64,000 nt of DNA from Tolypeutes matacus (lineage: Eukaryota; Chordata; Mammalia; Cingulata; Chlamyphoridae). The stretch lies in NCBI GenBank assembly GCA_026826555.1, contig JAKSZT010054457.1, positions 6,411,696-6,475,695 of the forward strand, written 5' to 3'. The notes below the pieces were generated by a model. It saw only the letters and a list, made by a program, of their open reading frames with translations. It did no database searches and was not told where the DNA came from. Every line of letters begins with the position of its first letter. Positions within the stretch are counted from its first letter, which is position 1. Positions 10,594-23,990 of this stretch are shown piece by piece. A program made the translations under genes and the position numbers.

Positions 10594-13479
10594 CAGAAAA
10601 GAATGAATGCAGGCCAGTGACAAAACATACTCATTCTGGCAGTGACATAGTAATCCCCTTATAAAGTTCTGCCAATCAAAGAAGGAAACTTTTTAGTGCA
10701 AGTATAGTAAATTTGGCATATAACAACCATTACCACTGCAATCTATTCAAAAATCATAATTTAAAAATCTCATTCATATGTCAAGAGTAGCAATATTCCA
10801 CACCTCTTTATTTCTTTCCAGAACTTCCCAATATGAGGGCAGTTTTTGTCTCTGAGAAAGTTAGATCAACAATGATTTTTAATGTCATGGAGAAAACATT
10901 GTAAACACTTTCCCTTATAAAATTTTACAGCTGCTTTTCCACTCTTCCACCCTCAGTAATTAGAAATAGTTTATTGTAGGTCTTTAGTTAAATGCATTAC
11001 ACTGTCAATTAAATATCAAAAATAATGTGTGGTAATTATTTTTCACAGCATCCAAAGCAATTAGCAATCTGGTAGTTTATAACATTTCAGAGATTCAAAA
11101 TAGCTCATTTCATAGCACTCAGAAAGGTAACATAAAGAAAAGCTGCGCTAAGAGATTGAAGAGTTATTACTCTAAATGACAAAATGCTCAACTTAAATGG
11201 ATCCGAACAATGTAGATATGGAAGTGATAAATATTTCTCATGAAAATTAAGTCTAAGATACTCAGTTGAATGGATTTCCTAATGACAGGAAATCTAATAG
11301 GAGTGACTCATTTATTTGAAGTACAGGGAAATGGTTACGAGTATTCGGAAACAATTATTTGAATGAGAAACAAATTATTAGTGTTTGCACTTTCAAGCAC
11401 ATTTATTGAGATTTTATGGAAAATTCCTATGTATGTAATACAAAATATGCATATCCAAATAATTTGTGCTCTACAGAAAGTAAACATTTTCACATTCCCA
11501 GGACACAGTATCTTGGATACTCATCAGCTTTTAATTACATTTCTTGAAGTGTGCTAAGAGTAAATGAAAATGAGTATCAATATTCAAAGGCAAGGAGTGA
11601 AATGATACATAATGACCAAAAGTTTCATCATGTATAAAGGAATGTTCTACTTGTAAATCGTTTGCCATTTACTTTTCAAAAATTTTAACTCTTATTAAAT
11701 ATCATTTTAGTACTTATAATAAAAAGTTGAATTCATGCATGAGTAAAAAGTATAATAAAGTGACCCACAAAATCATATCATCAATATCCATTGTGGGATG
11801 TGGTTGAAAAGGCAGTCAATTTCTCATTTCCCATTCAGTTTCTGAGATTAAATAAGCTTAATTTAATTTGCTTCATACTTCTATTGTGGTGGTGATGGTA
11901 GTAGCTCTCTCCCTCCTTATTCAATTAATACAAATCCATAAATATTTACTGAACCCCAATTATGTAGTAGACTCCAAAGTAGGAATGGAAGAGCCATAAG
12001 GTGATGATTATTTTCACTCTAGAGTTAGTGCAAATAATCAATTCCACAGAATTTTAAAGCCTGAGAACCACTAGGTTTTCACTGACAGTTCAAATTGTGA
12101 CATGGAAACTTATCAGCTCCAAGGTAACTTCCTGCTTCTCCTGATCTTAGATGTCTTCACTAAGGTAAACTGCTACAAATCATCTTTTTACACTGTTTTG
12201 TTGAACTGCTATAAACTACTCATCATGACAAGAGCTGATCAGTTTTGAGTTAAACTAGTGAAGCATTATAGTAAAATGTCAACTGCATTCCAGGTTTCTA
12301 TTATGTGTAATTTGATAGTTATTATCTTAATTCTAGAATGACTAGTTAGACTAAATAATACAATAAGTTAAAATATATACTCTATTTGTCTTAATAATTT
12401 GTTAATAATAACCATTGAATATTTACTATGGGCACTGTACTGACTTGTAGGAAAGCAGAAAAGAAAAAAGATATATGGCTATGGACTGGAAAGCTTTTAA
12501 TTGAACTTGGACATGTTCACAGGAATATTTACAAAGAAAGTTAAATGTGTGAAATGATATAGTGAACTCTACACAGCTTTATTTTGTCTTTTTATTATAT
12601 TAATAGAGTGCATCTAAGAATATGAAAAAGGCCTATGATGATTGCATCACAATAACTGAATATTCACATCATATTCTAAGAGGAATTTTGCCTAATTATT
12701 TGCTCTGTATAATACGCATCTCCTGACTTTACCAGCCACTTCAGAATCATAAAATCACTGGAGAAGTCAAAATTTAAATGGCCTCAAAAGCAGCAGCATA
12801 GGGGTAGGCAAATTGGAAGGGAGAGAGAAGGAAAAAAGAAGATATCAATTGCCTCACAGCTTAAATTTCTTTAGATAAGGGGCCTTTATAAGTGTTCAGT
12901 GACTTCTTTTCTGTTATCACAGAATACTCAGACTTTGGTCACATTTCAAAAGAAATCTTTTTGGCATCATCAATGCTAAGGGAGAAATTCTAAAATTGGT
13001 TTAGGTGATTTGAGAGAACTGAAGAGTTAATGTTGATTGCTGAGCCTCTGCAGACCAACCTTTGTCCTATACAAGTCTGGAGTACTCATCATATTCTTAG
13101 GTATATGAATGTACTGTCAGTCAGAAGGGTAGGCAAATATGAGCATTCATAATTAACCCCAAAGCACTTTAAACTGTAAGTATCATTAGTAAGAATAGAA
13201 AAGGAAAGTGGTCATTAAGCATTCATGTTAATTACTATCCAACCATTGAACCAAGCAAATATGAGATGCAGCAATGAGTAACTTATATAATGATCACAGG
13301 AAATTGAGATTTAACTAAACTTAATTTTTAAAATGCTACTTCAAGAAGATATTTAATTTAATAAATAGGGGCACAGCACATTTTCTGTGAACTACACTGA
13401 CAACAAATTAAAATTAGAAAGAAAAAATTCATGGAAATTGGGTATATCCCATAGAGAATGATTTACTTTTAATTCGGGA
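10594..13479. other. Unique intronic DNA
   Basis: No gene recognised. 10800..11560 is repeat-free and compositionally complex. About 11935..12005 resembles an L2/MIR piece ('aaatatttactgaacccca'). The rest shows nothing I can name. Confidence 0.5.
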
Positions 13480-13665
13480 AACATTTACTTGAATGCTTCC
13501 CTTGTGCCAGACCCTGTACTTGCAACCATTGGTACAGAGATAAAGGAGACCTACAGCAACCCTCAAATAACTTAGAGCTAATAGGGGAAACAGTCATCTA
13601 GATGAACTTGTACAAGAAGGTGTAATAAGAACTATGATAGCAGTGCACTGAGTACTATGAAAGCT
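13480..13665 (+). repeat. L2 LINE fragment
   Basis: Contains 'gtgccagaccctgtact', a 'ggtacagagataaagg' block, 'gggaaacagtcatctag' and 'aaggtgtaataagaact' in L2 3'-region order. Ancient and inactive. Confidence 0.55.
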
Positions 13666-13991
13666 TTGAGAAAGAGTATTTACCTTGTTGTCAGGAGAAA
13701 AGAGAAGGTTGATTTAGAAATACTCACCAAAGAAAATAAAATTACAAATATTTCACTAGGAAAATTAACACTGTTAATATTCCAAAGGCTGGCGCCACTA
13801 ACAACTGTACTACACAACTCCAGGAGACATATTGTATCCATGTAAATGGCTCTGTGCTCTAGGAGCTGCCCTTCATATAAAATACAATGTGACTGATGTG
13901 CCTGGAGTTGCGCAATCCAGGCAGCTGATTTCTCCAAATGAAACTTATCACATTAACCTTGTTTTACCCCAAGTCTAATTAATTTAATCTT

Positions 13992-14368
13992 TTTTTAAAG
14001 ATTTATTTTATTTATTTATTACCCCCCCCCCATTGTTTGTGCTTACTGTCTGCTCTCTGTGTCTTGTTGTATGCTTGTCTTCTTTTTAGGAGGCATCAGG
14101 AACTGAACCCGGGACCTCTCACGTGGGAGGGAGGCGCCCAATCTCTTGAGCCACCTCTGCTCCCTGTTTGTTCTGTCTCTCATTGTGTTTCCTCGTTGTG
14201 TCTCTTTGTTGCATCATCTCGTTGCATAATCTTGTGTCATATTGTTGCATCAGCTCACTGCGTCAGCTTGCTGTCTTGCTCATCTTATTTAGGAGGCACT
14301 GGGAACCGGACCCTGGACCGCCCATGTGGTAGGCAGCCACCCAACTGCTTGAGCCACATCTACTTCCC
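13992..14368 (-). mobile_element. Dimeric DAS-type SINE
   Basis: Target duplication TAATTTAATCTT at 13980..13991 and 14369..14380. On the minus strand two tRNA-like units follow each other: one at about 14368..14285, one at about 14160..14085, each with a box-B-like block (e.g. 'gttcagttcctgatgcctcc'). It ends in a G-tract and (AAAT)n tail (T-rich at 13992..14030). Several open frames inside it are chance products of repeat sequence. Confidence 0.88.
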
Positions 14369-14567
14369 TAATTTAATCTTAAAAAAAGAACTTTTTCCTA
14401 CAGAAAATTGCAGTTGCCTGCCTCTACCTTGACTCTCTGTTGCCTTCACTATTTCCTTCCTCTAATTTTCCCGTTCTGTTTGACATTCAGTACAATGTGG
14501 TCATAGCCTAACTATATGCTTCCCCCTTCACTACATTCATGTAAATGAGAAAAGTGTTCCCCACTTC

Positions 14568-14592
14568 CACACACACACACACACACACACAC
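14568..14592. repeat. (CA)n microsatellite
   Basis: An uninterrupted CA dinucleotide run. Confidence 0.95.
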
Positions 14593-15899
14593 AACCATCC
14601 TCAACTTTGAGACTTGAGAATGGCCCTTGTCTGAAAATTTTAAAGGTTTTTTCAATTGAAAATTTCAGGCATTAGACTGTATATTTGTTTAGCTAAGGTA
14701 AGTGTTATAAGGGAGAAAAAGACTCAACTATTGGACACCTTTTTCCCCCTAGAATAATAATGATATTCAAATTCTGTTATGAAAGAAGCAATTTGCAAAT
14801 AAGAGAAGGAAGGGACAGTTAAGAACATGCTTTCCTTCCTCATTGGACTGTACTGTGTCTAAGAATTAACACTAGTTCCCTGGAGGTGTATGTGTTTGTG
14901 TATTAATGTGTGTGTTCCCAGAGTTACTTCCTGGATATTCAGAAAACAATAACACTTCGACCTACCACTCATCTAACTGGCAGGAAACCCTGAGAGCCAT
15001 GAATCGTTCTTAAGAACCTGGAGCACTAAGCACCACCACAGGATGCTTGCTGGGGTGCTTTTTGGCAGTCTTTAGACCAGACAACTATATTTGTTAGATT
15101 TAACTGCTGTATCATGAAGATCTATGCCGGGGCCTTCCTGATCTCTGTAAGTAGAATGTGAGGCTTCTCAAATGAAGAGAGGGTAATAATTGTATTACAG
15201 GATGTGAAACAGTAACTGGCATAGAACCTAATAAATATTTGCTTATGATAAAATGAATGAAGAGATAAAGAAGAGTTCTTTGCTAGCAGCATAAGGTTAA
15301 GAAACGTGAACAACCATAAGGGAACTCACAGGGCCGGTTTAAAATCTTAGGTGCAATGTGCTTAGGCTATAGGAATGATATATTTATTACACAGATAAGT
15401 TTTTAAAATTCTCCAACTTGTAATTCCTTTTAAAAGTACCAACCTTTCTGTGAAGTCTGATAAGCTACTTTTAGCCTTGTAAACTATCTTGGTGATGAAT
15501 AAAAAAAAGACACAATAAAGGCAAGTGGAGTGTCCATTCCCCACTCCATTGAGGCAGGTGCTGAGGGAGCAGCTTTTGGAGAGAAAGCTTGGATAGAATA
15601 TAAGCCACAGGCACTAAAAAAAGTTAGAAGCTGGAGGAAGGAGAAATTCTACATAGACAACTTTGGGACAAATGTGAGAGTGATTTCTTCCAGTTTTAAC
15701 ACACTAAAAGAAATGATGCATCAGAGGAAAGGAAAGTCACCCACAAACACCCACACCCAGATATGAGGGACTTTAGTGATGTACTTTATTGATGACTAAC
15801 AGCTTCTTCATGGGATTGACTGTGCTAGTCCAACCCTGAGTTTGTTTGTTTGGCCAACCTTTTAAATATGAAAAATGAAATGTGAGAGAGTTTATAAAG
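14593..15899. other. Unique intronic DNA
   Basis: No gene recognised. A short L2-end-like phrase 'acctaataaatatttgct' occurs near 15227. Otherwise nothing nameable. Confidence 0.5.
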
Positions 15900-17235
15900 A
15901 GTTTGGTAGTTATGACCTACATTATTAGAAAAAGATAAAGCTGAACAAACCAAAAATCAACAACTTTTCTTAGACTAGAGAACTGAGGCTGCAGAGAAAA
16001 CCATCACTCCCAAAATGTGGTAAGACAGGTGTATTCAGAGAATCACAGCCAATTTCAGGCTACTGGAGCATAAGTCCTTGAAGCCATAAACTGGTAGGAA
16101 CATTTACACAGCAACTTTGATGACTTAGTGGAGGCAGAGGATGACTAGCTGAAGGGTGAAAAACTCTTGGGGACTACAGTCTGAGAGTGTCCCCACACTT
16201 TGGTTATGTTTTCCCTCTAGGAATCTTACCCATTTCTCACAGTGAATAGCTAAGAAAGATCTCAAGGTGACACTGGTAGTGAGAGGGGACACATAACCAC
16301 TGAGCAATGCACCCAGAATATTCTTCATGACAAAGACCTCTCCAGGGGGAAACATTATACCAGAGCCTTAGGGAAGGATGTTTCCCCCAGCCTGTTTCCT
16401 TTTATGCCTCATCTAAGATTGGGAGGGAAGCTAAGGGAAACTTGGGAAGGTCATAGCCCCAGGAGACAGGCCCACTACAAGGCTTCTAATTAATCATAAG
16501 ATTATAGATTGCTTCTCCTCTCTGACACCTTGCCACTACACAAATAGAGCTTCAGTATAATAACTTGGATTACCCCTATAAAAACTGCAAAATGCAAACT
16601 CTCTTTGAGGAAGAATACTTAGGAAAACTCAGTCAACAGAAAAAAACAAAAACAAGAATATTAGAAGAATTTGATAGCTACACAAACATGAAACATAGCC
16701 CGATTTCTAGCTCAATTCCTCATACTAAAGGCTTATTTACCCCAGTTTCTATTACCTGATACATCATGAGTGTCTTGACAATCTATTACAAGTGATGCTA
16801 AAAAGCAATAAGAAACAAAATCTGGAGACACACAAAAAAGCATCAGAACCTGATTCAGATATGACATAGATATTGGAATCATCAGAAAGGAAATTTAAAA
16901 CTTCTGGATTAATATACTAAAGACTCACTGTGGAAAAGATAGACAATATGCAAGAACAGACAGGTAATGTAAGCAGAGAAACGGAAATTCTAAGAAAGAA
17001 TCAGAAGGAAATGCTGGAAAGAAAAATCAGTATAATGGAAATGAAGAGTGCCTTTTATGAGCTCATAAGCAAATTGGACAAGCCTAAGAAAATACTGGAT
17101 AATCTTCACTATATATCAGGAGAAACTTTCCTACTGAAATGCAAAGAGAACAAAGAATGAATAAAAACAAACAAACAACAAAAAATAAAAGAAGAGAAAA
17201 TCCAAGAGTTATGGGACAAAAAGGATATACATATA
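15900..17235 (+). mobile_element. Old L1M element, part 1: 5' UTR and ORF1 N-terminal region
   Basis: From about 16000 the sequence follows the mammalian-wide L1M 5' UTR ('aggcccactacaaggc', 'ttgcttctcctctctgac', 'tttgaggaagaatactta'). At 16900..17235 it follows L1M ORF1 (a frame reading DNMQEQTGNVSRETEILRKN, a coiled-coil segment). It is interrupted by a SINE at 17236. The 5' edge is approximate. This element is the base layer for the insertions up to 32916. Confidence 0.58.
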
Positions 17236-17624
17236 GGTAAGTGGATGAGGCTCAAGCAGTTGGGCACCTGCCTACCACATGGGAGGTCCTGGGTTTGTTT
17301 CTGGGTGCCTCATAAAGAAGACGACCAAGACAGTGAGCTGACATTACAGGCTAGCATGGCGAGTTGACGCAATAAGATGATACAGTGATGTGACACAACC
17401 AAGAGACAGGGAGGAAACACAATGAGAGACACAACTAACAGGGATCAGAGGTGGCTCAAGCAATTAGGCACTGCCTTCCCACATGGGAGGCCCTGGGTTC
17501 CATTCCTGGTGCCTCCTAAATAAAGGAAGACGAGCAGACAGGGAGCTCACAATGAAGAGTCACAGGGAGTAGACAGTGGGTGCAAACGACAAGTGGGGGG
17601 CAGAAATAAATCTTAAAAAAAAAA
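17236..17624 (+). mobile_element. Dimeric DAS-type SINE inside L1M ORF1
   Basis: Two tRNA-like heads in tandem (17240..17320 and 17450..17515), each with 'ggctcaagcagttggg'-type box A and 'gggttt/gggttcc' box B. They are joined by a GATAC/ACAG-rich linker and followed by an A-rich tail. Imperfect duplication GGATATACATATA (17223..17235) against AGATGTACATATG after the tail. The L1M ORF1 reading resumes right after it ('gattggagtgtcagaagg'). Confidence 0.85.
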
Positions 17625-17639
17625 AGATGTACATATGTA

Positions 17640-20486
17640 TGATTGGAGTGTCAGAAGGGGATGAAAGAGAGAATAAAACAGAAGACACACTTGAAATAAT
17701 AATGACCAAGCATTTTCCAAAATTAATGATAGACACCAGACCACCAATACAGGAAGATCAGAGAATAGCAAGCAGAATAAATACCGAAAACTCTACTCTT
17801 AAGTATATCATAATCAAACTGCAGAAAATCAAATATGAACATAAAATCTTGAAATAAGATTGTCCTGAAATAAGGAGCAGGGAGAACAAATACAATGAAT
17901 GAAAAATATTTACAAATATAGTAAATATTAATCCACCTACATCAATTACTCACTTTAAATGTGAATGGTCTAATAAACCACATAAAAGAAAATATTAGAG
18001 TGGATTAGAAAAAACAAAACACACTACAAGCTGTTTAAAGAAACCCATTTTAAATATAAAGATACAAGTAAGTAAAAAGTAAAGTTATAAAGAAAAATGT
18101 ACCATGCTAACACTAATCAAATGAAACTGAATAACTCTACCAATTCAAGGCAAAGCAGATGTCAGAACAAGGAAAATTAGACATAAAGAGGAATGTTACA
18201 TAATAATAAAGGAGTTAAATCCTCAAGAAAACAACAATATTAAAAGCACATGAAACTCAAAATATGAGAGACAAAAATAGGAAAAACTGCAAGGAGAAGA
18301 GACAAATCCATTGTTATCATAGGAGACCTCAATACTGCTCTTTCAGTTACTGATGGACTAAGCAAGCAGAAGATCAGTTGATCTGAATGCCACTATCAAT
18401 CAAATTGATCTAATTGATATGTATAGAATATTTGGTTCAACATCAGCAGAATACACATTTTTCTCAAGCTCACATGTAACATTCACGAAGATAAACCACA
18501 CTCTGGGCCATAACCAATTTAAAAGAATATAAATCATACAAAATTTGTTTTCAGACAAAAATAGTATTAAACTAGATATCAGTAACAGAAAGACAGCTAG
18601 AAATTTCTCAAATATTTGGAGATTAAACAACACACTTTTAAAAAACACATGGGTCAAAGAAGTCTCAAGGGAATGAAAAAATATTTTGATCTAAGTGGAC
18701 ATGAAAATACACCTTATCAAAATTTGCATGAGCCATTGAAAATATTGCTTGAGGGAAATTTATGTATGAAATCCATATATTAGAAGAAAGGAAAGGTATA
18801 AAATCAGTAACCTAAGCTTCCATCTTAAGAAACTAGAGAAAGAAGAACAATTTAAGACTAAAGTAAGAAAAAAATTGAAATAATAACAAGTTAGAACAGA
18901 AATGAATGAAATAAAAAAGCAGCAAAACAATAGAGAATCAACAAAACAAAAAGCTGGTTCTTTGAGAAGATTAGTAAAATTGATAAATATCCTGCCACCC
19001 TAACTATTAAAAATAAAATATGCAAATTACCAATATCAGAAATAAAATAGGGGTCATCATTTTGATCCCATGGACATTAAAAGGATAATACTATAAACAA
19101 CTTTATCCCCAGTGATAGCTTAGATGGAATGGACCAATTCTTTGAAAGACACAAACTATAAGAACTCATATAAAGATAAAGAGATAACATGAATAGGTCT
19201 GAATTTATGAAGGAAATTGAATCATTAATTAATAATCTTCCAAAAAGGGAAAAAAAATACAGTAAAATAAAATCTAGGTGTTTTGGTGAATTCTACCAAC
19301 ACTTAAGAAAGAAATGACTCCAAATCTTCAGTCTTTTCACAAAAATAGAAACAGAGGAAATACTTAATTACTCATTCTATGAGACCATCATTACCCCAAA
19401 ACCAAAACCAATAAGAAACAAGAAAGAAAAATTATAGACTAATAGCTGTTATGAACATAGATGCAGAAATTTTCAATAAATTATTACAAAATCATATCCA
19501 ACAATGGATAAAAAGAATTATATATCATGAAAAAATTGGATTTATTCCATGGATGCAAGATTAGTTCAAAAGTCAAAAATCAATCAATGTAATCTACCAC
19601 ATCATTAGGCTAAAGAAGAAAAAAAAAAACACCTATTATCCTATTAATTGATACAGAGGAACATATGACAAGTTCCAACATCCATTCATGATATGCTCTC
19701 TCAGCAAACTATGAATAGATGGGAACTTCCTCAACTTGATAAAGAATATTTATGAAAAACATATAGCTAATATCATACTTAATGGGGAGAAATGATGCTT
19801 TTTCACTAAGATTATGAACAAGGCAAGGATGCTCTCTCTCACCTCTCCTATTTAACATTGTACTGGAAATTCAAGCTATTGAAATAAAACACACATAAAA
19901 AAAGAAAATGAAAGGATTCAGATTGGGAAGGAAGAAATAAGACTGTCTTTGCAGATGACATGACAATTTATGTAGAAAATCTGAAAGAATTAACAAAATA
20001 ACTGGAATGAGTTTAAGTGAGTATAATAAAGTCACATTATAAAAGATTTATACACAAAAATCAACTGCTTTCCTATATGTCAATAATAAACATTTGGGAT
20101 TTGAAATTTTAAAAAATCAATAGCATGTTTAATAGTTCTGAAAAAAGTGAAATGCTTAGGTATAAATCTAATAAAAAATATGTACTTGATCTCTTTGTGG
20201 AAAATTACCAAACTCTGAAAAAAACAAAACAAAGAAGATCTACATAAATCCAGAGATATTCCCTATTCATGATTTGGAAGGGTAAATATTATTAAGATGT
20301 CAATTCTTCCCAACTTTATCTATAGATTGAACAAAATTCCAAACAAAATCTCAGCAATCTGGTTCTAAAGTTTTTATGGATATACAAATTACCTAAAATG
20401 GCAACACAATAATGAAGAAGAACAAAATTGGAGGACTCACATAAATCAGTTTTAAGACTAGCTTTGCTATAAAGCTACAGTAATCA
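17640..20486 (+). mobile_element. Old L1M element, part 2: ORF1 end and ORF2
   Basis: ORF1 C-terminal region up to about 17900, then ORF2. The endonuclease region lies near 17940..18660 ('ggagacctcaatactgc' for a GDLNT-like motif). The RT region lies near 19200..20050, including 'tttgcagatgacatgac' encoding an FADDMT-like RT active site at about 19949. Many stops and indels make it an inactive relic. Continues at 25046 after two nested insertions. Confidence 0.76.
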
Positions 20487-20499
20487 AGAAAGCATAGTG

Positions 20500-20926
20500 G
20501 GAAATGGATGTAGCTCAAGCAATTGGGCTCCTGGCTACCATACAGGAGGTCCAGGGTTTGATTACCAAGGCCTCCTGGTGAAGGGCAAGCTGGTCCATGT
20601 GGCAAGCTGGCCCGAGCAGAGAGCTGGCCCATGCAGGAGTGCTGGCCTGTGTGGACAGCTGGTACAGCAAGATGATGCAACAAAAAGAGGCACAGAGGAG
20701 AGACAATAAAAGATACAGCAGACCAGGGAGTTGAGGAGGCATAAGAGACAGAGCAGCCTCTCTCCCACTCCGGAAGGCCCCAGGATCAGTTCCTGGTGCT
20801 ACCTGAAGAGAAGACAAGCAGACAAAGAAGACCACACAGAGAGCAGACAGTGAGTGCTAAACAATGGGGGGTGGAGTAGCAGAGAGAAATAAATAAATAA
20901 ATCATTAAAAAAATACTAAAAAATAA
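20500..20926 (+). mobile_element. Dimeric DAS-type SINE inside L1M ORF2
   Basis: Starts with 'ggaaatggatgtagctcaag' and a tRNA-like head. A second unit follows near 20755, then (AAAT)n and an A-rich tail. Left duplication AAGAAAGCATAGT (20487..20499), right copy AAAAGAGAGCATAGT (20927..20941). The right copy then served as the target for the next element. Confidence 0.85.
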
Positions 20927-21159
20927 AAAAGAGAGCATAGTGAGACAACCAGTAAGATGGCGGGAGAGTAAAGAGCTCCAAGAATCTGCTCCTGCTACAA
21001 GGCAGTTGATGATCACCCACAGCTATTCTAGAGCACTTATTTGGGGGCTGCAGGAGACCAGAAGTACATCCTGAAACATCCTTGAAAGAATAGAATGAGG
21101 AGACTGCCCATCTGCAGAGAAGATTTGTAGGTAGAGTACTTCACGCCACAGAAGCCCGT

Positions 21160-21890
21160 GCCCATCTGGAATTGGAAGCTCTATTTCCCAAAATGGGGGA
21201 GGGAGAGACGGTTGGGCACCACTTTCAGCTACTGATTAGTAAATTCAGCAGGCTAAAGTATAATCCTAAGAATGGCTAAAGTTTGAACTTGTCCAAGTCA
21301 GAAAGAGGCCGGTAGCCACCATCTTAACTCTGAGCCTGACATGAGGGGAAGTGGGGCTGACTGAAAATCACAGTGCTGGTACCAGCTTTTTTCCATCTAG
21401 ATCAGATTGCTGCTCTAGCCTAAGCCCCAGGTCCACCTCTGGCAGGGAGGAAGCTGGGTGGGAGCTGCGCCATCCTCTCCGGGAAATTACAGGCCAAGCC
21501 GAGGAGGCCGGTGATCATCCTACTTTGGTAGTGCAAGCCACCCCAGGACCTATTCTGTGGCAGGAATTGGAAGCTCCATTTCCCAAAAACAGGGGAGGAA
21601 GAGATGGTTGGCCACTGATTTCAGCTACTAATTAGTCAATTAGGCTGAATAAAGCATAATCCTAAGAACAGCTAATGTTTGAGCCTTTCCAGTCAGAAGG
21701 AGGCCAGTAGCCACCATTTTGACTCTATGCCCAGCATGAGGGGAAGTCTGGCTGACTGAAAATCAGAGTGATGGTAGAGACTGGTTTCTTTCACCCAGAT
21801 TGTTCTGCAGCCCTAGCCTAGGCTTCAGCCCCACCTCTGGCAGGGAGGAAGCTGATGGGCTCTGCACCAGCCTATCCAGGAACTGCAGGC
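21160..21890 (+). repeat. Tandem ~395-bp monomers in the HAL1-like 5' UTR
   Basis: 'ggaattggaagctctatttc' near 21170 recurs as 'ggaattggaagctccatttc' near 21563. The following blocks ('agccaccatcttaactctg', 'gaggggaagtggggctgact', 'ccacctctggcagggagg') repeat in the same order at the same ~395-bp offset. Shorter related sub-units (~110 bp, each with a 'ggagaaag..gg' core) continue to about 22240. The layout recalls monomer-type L1 promoters of rodents. Confidence 0.72.
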
Positions 21891-22279
21891 ACATTTAGCT
21901 GGCACAGACTGAATAATCGGAAGTCTACTGGGGCAACTGTGGTCATCTTGGACCTGCACTGCATGGATTACTGCCCACACCTGCAGCTCGATCCCATCCC
22001 AAGCAGGGGAGAAAGGGGTGTGAAGCTTCATCAGCCTCTCTGGGCAACTAAAGTCTAGGCCTGCATGAGTTGGATTATTCCACACAGCTGTGGCTCTGTC
22101 CCTATAAAGGACAAAGGAGAAAGTTGGGAGAAGCGTCACTGGTCTTTGGGGCAATGAGGGTAGCTTGAGCCTCCACGGCTTATATCACCAACTACATCCT
22201 TGGCTCCTACTACACAACCAGCAAGGGAGAAAGGGCAGGAAGCCCTAAACTAAAGAGAAAAACTGTACCCAGAATAAAT

Positions 22280-23209
22280 ACTCTAGTAAGCCAGATGCTA
22301 AGACACCAAAAAAATTATAATCCACACCAAGAAACAGGAAGATACAGCCCAGTTAAAGGAACAAGATAAGCCTCCAGATGACATAAAGGAGTTGAGACAA
22401 CTAATCATAGATGTTCAAACAAATCTCCTTAATAAATTCATTGAGATGCTAAAGAAATTAAGGATATTAAGAAGACATTGGATGAGCACAAAGAATTGAA
22501 AGCACACATAGGAAAAGAGCAGATCTTATGGGAATGAAAGGTGCAATAAATGAAATAAAAAATACACTGGAATCATATGATAGCAGATTTCAGGAGGCAG
22601 AAGAAAGGATCGGTGAGCTTGAAGAAATGACCTTTGAAGGTGAACATACAAAAGAACAGATGAAGTAAAGATTGGAAAAACTTGTACAAGATCTCAGGGA
22701 ACTAAAGGACAGCAAGAGATGTGCAAACATATGTGTCATGGGTGTCCCAGAAGGAGAAGAGAAGGGAAAAGGGGCAGAAAGAATATTTGAAGAAATAATG
22801 GTAGAAAATTTCCCAACCCTATTGAAGGACAAAGATATCCATGTCCAAGAAGCATGATGTACTCCCATCCGAAAAAACCCTAATAGACTGAGACACATAC
22901 TAATCAGAATGTCAAATGCCAAAGACAAAGAGAATTCTGAGAGCAGCAAGAGAAGAGCAATGCATAATGTATAAGAGATACCCAACAAGATTAAATACTC
23001 ATTTCTCACCAGAAACCATGGAGGCAAGAAGACAGTGGTATCTATTCAATATACTGCAAGAGAAAAGCTTCCAGCCAAGAATCTTATATCGGGCAAGATT
23101 GTCTTTCAAAAATGAGGGTGAGTTTAGAATATTCACAGGTAAACAGAAACTGAGAAAGTTTGTAACTGAGAGAGTTGCTTTGCAGGAAATACTAAAGGGT
23201 GTGCTATAG
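22280..23209 (+). pseudogene. Decayed L1/HAL1 ORF1
   Basis: An N-terminal coiled-coil-like segment (22330..22670, Lys/Glu rich) is followed by an RRM-like segment, with a frame at 22672..22857 reading CVMGVPEGEEKGKG. A C-terminal domain frame at 22916..23209 reads ETMEARRQWYLFNILQEKSF and ends near KGVL. ORF1p is the RNA-binding chaperone of the L1 particle. At least two frame changes and several stops break it. Confidence 0.75.
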
Positions 23210-23299
23210 CCTGAAAAGAAAAGGCAGGAGAGAGAGGCACTTATATCGATAAAAGTAACTAAAACTGTCAAAAGAGTGGTGAAAATAAAATATGACAGA

Positions 23300-23990
23300 T
23301 AAAACCCAAATATTCAGGAATAAACTTAACCAATGATGTAAAGCACTTGTATTCAGAAAACTGCAACTCATTGTTAAAAAAATAAATAAAAAAAGACCTA
23401 AATAATTGGAAGAATATCCCATGCTTATGGATTGAAAGACTAAATATCATTAAGATGTCAATTCTACTGAAATTGATATACAGATTCAATGCAATTCCGA
23501 TAGAACTTCCACCAGCATTTTTTAAATAAATGGAAAACATGATTATCAAATTCATTTGGAAGGGTAAGGGGTCCTGAATAGCCAGAAACATCTTTAAAAG
23601 GAAAAGCAAAATTGGAAGACTTCCATTTCTGGACTTTAAATCATATTACCTAGCTACAGTGGTAAAAAAACAGCATGGTACAGGCATAAAGACAGACACA
23701 TAGACCAATGAGAACAAATTGATGGTTACAAAACAGACTCTCACATCTATGGTCAAGTGATTTTTGAGTAGCCTGTCAAACCCACCCAGCTCAGGTAGAA
23801 CAGTCCATTCAACAAATTGTGCTGAGAAAATTGGATATCCATAGCAAAAGAAGGAAAGAGGACCCCTATCTCACACCCTATACAAAAATTAACTCAAAAT
23901 GAATCAAAAACCTAAATATAAAAGCAAGAATCATAAAGCTTCTAGAGGAAAATGTAGGAAAATATCTTCAAGACCTGGTGGTAGCTGGTG
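23300..23990 (+). pseudogene. ORF2 remnant (post-RT segment only)
   Basis: Starts at the sequence equivalent to YLGIN just after the RT domain, continues through 'LYSENCNSLLKK' and '[20 protein letters not shown]', and stops being ORF2-like at about 23990. Everything before (EN, RT) and the C-terminal Cys-rich segment after are missing. Compared with the full L1 at 57700..58350 it has multiple stops. Confidence 0.75.

Noticed and set aside
14037..14432. 131-codon plus-strand open frame
   Set aside because: Antisense reading through a dimeric DAS SINE.
20497..20835. Overlapping frames of 70..106 codons on both strands
   Set aside because: All within the dimeric SINE at 20500..20926.
22590..23027. 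145-codon minus-strand frame
   Set aside because: Antisense shadow of the decayed ORF1 of the HAL1-like element.
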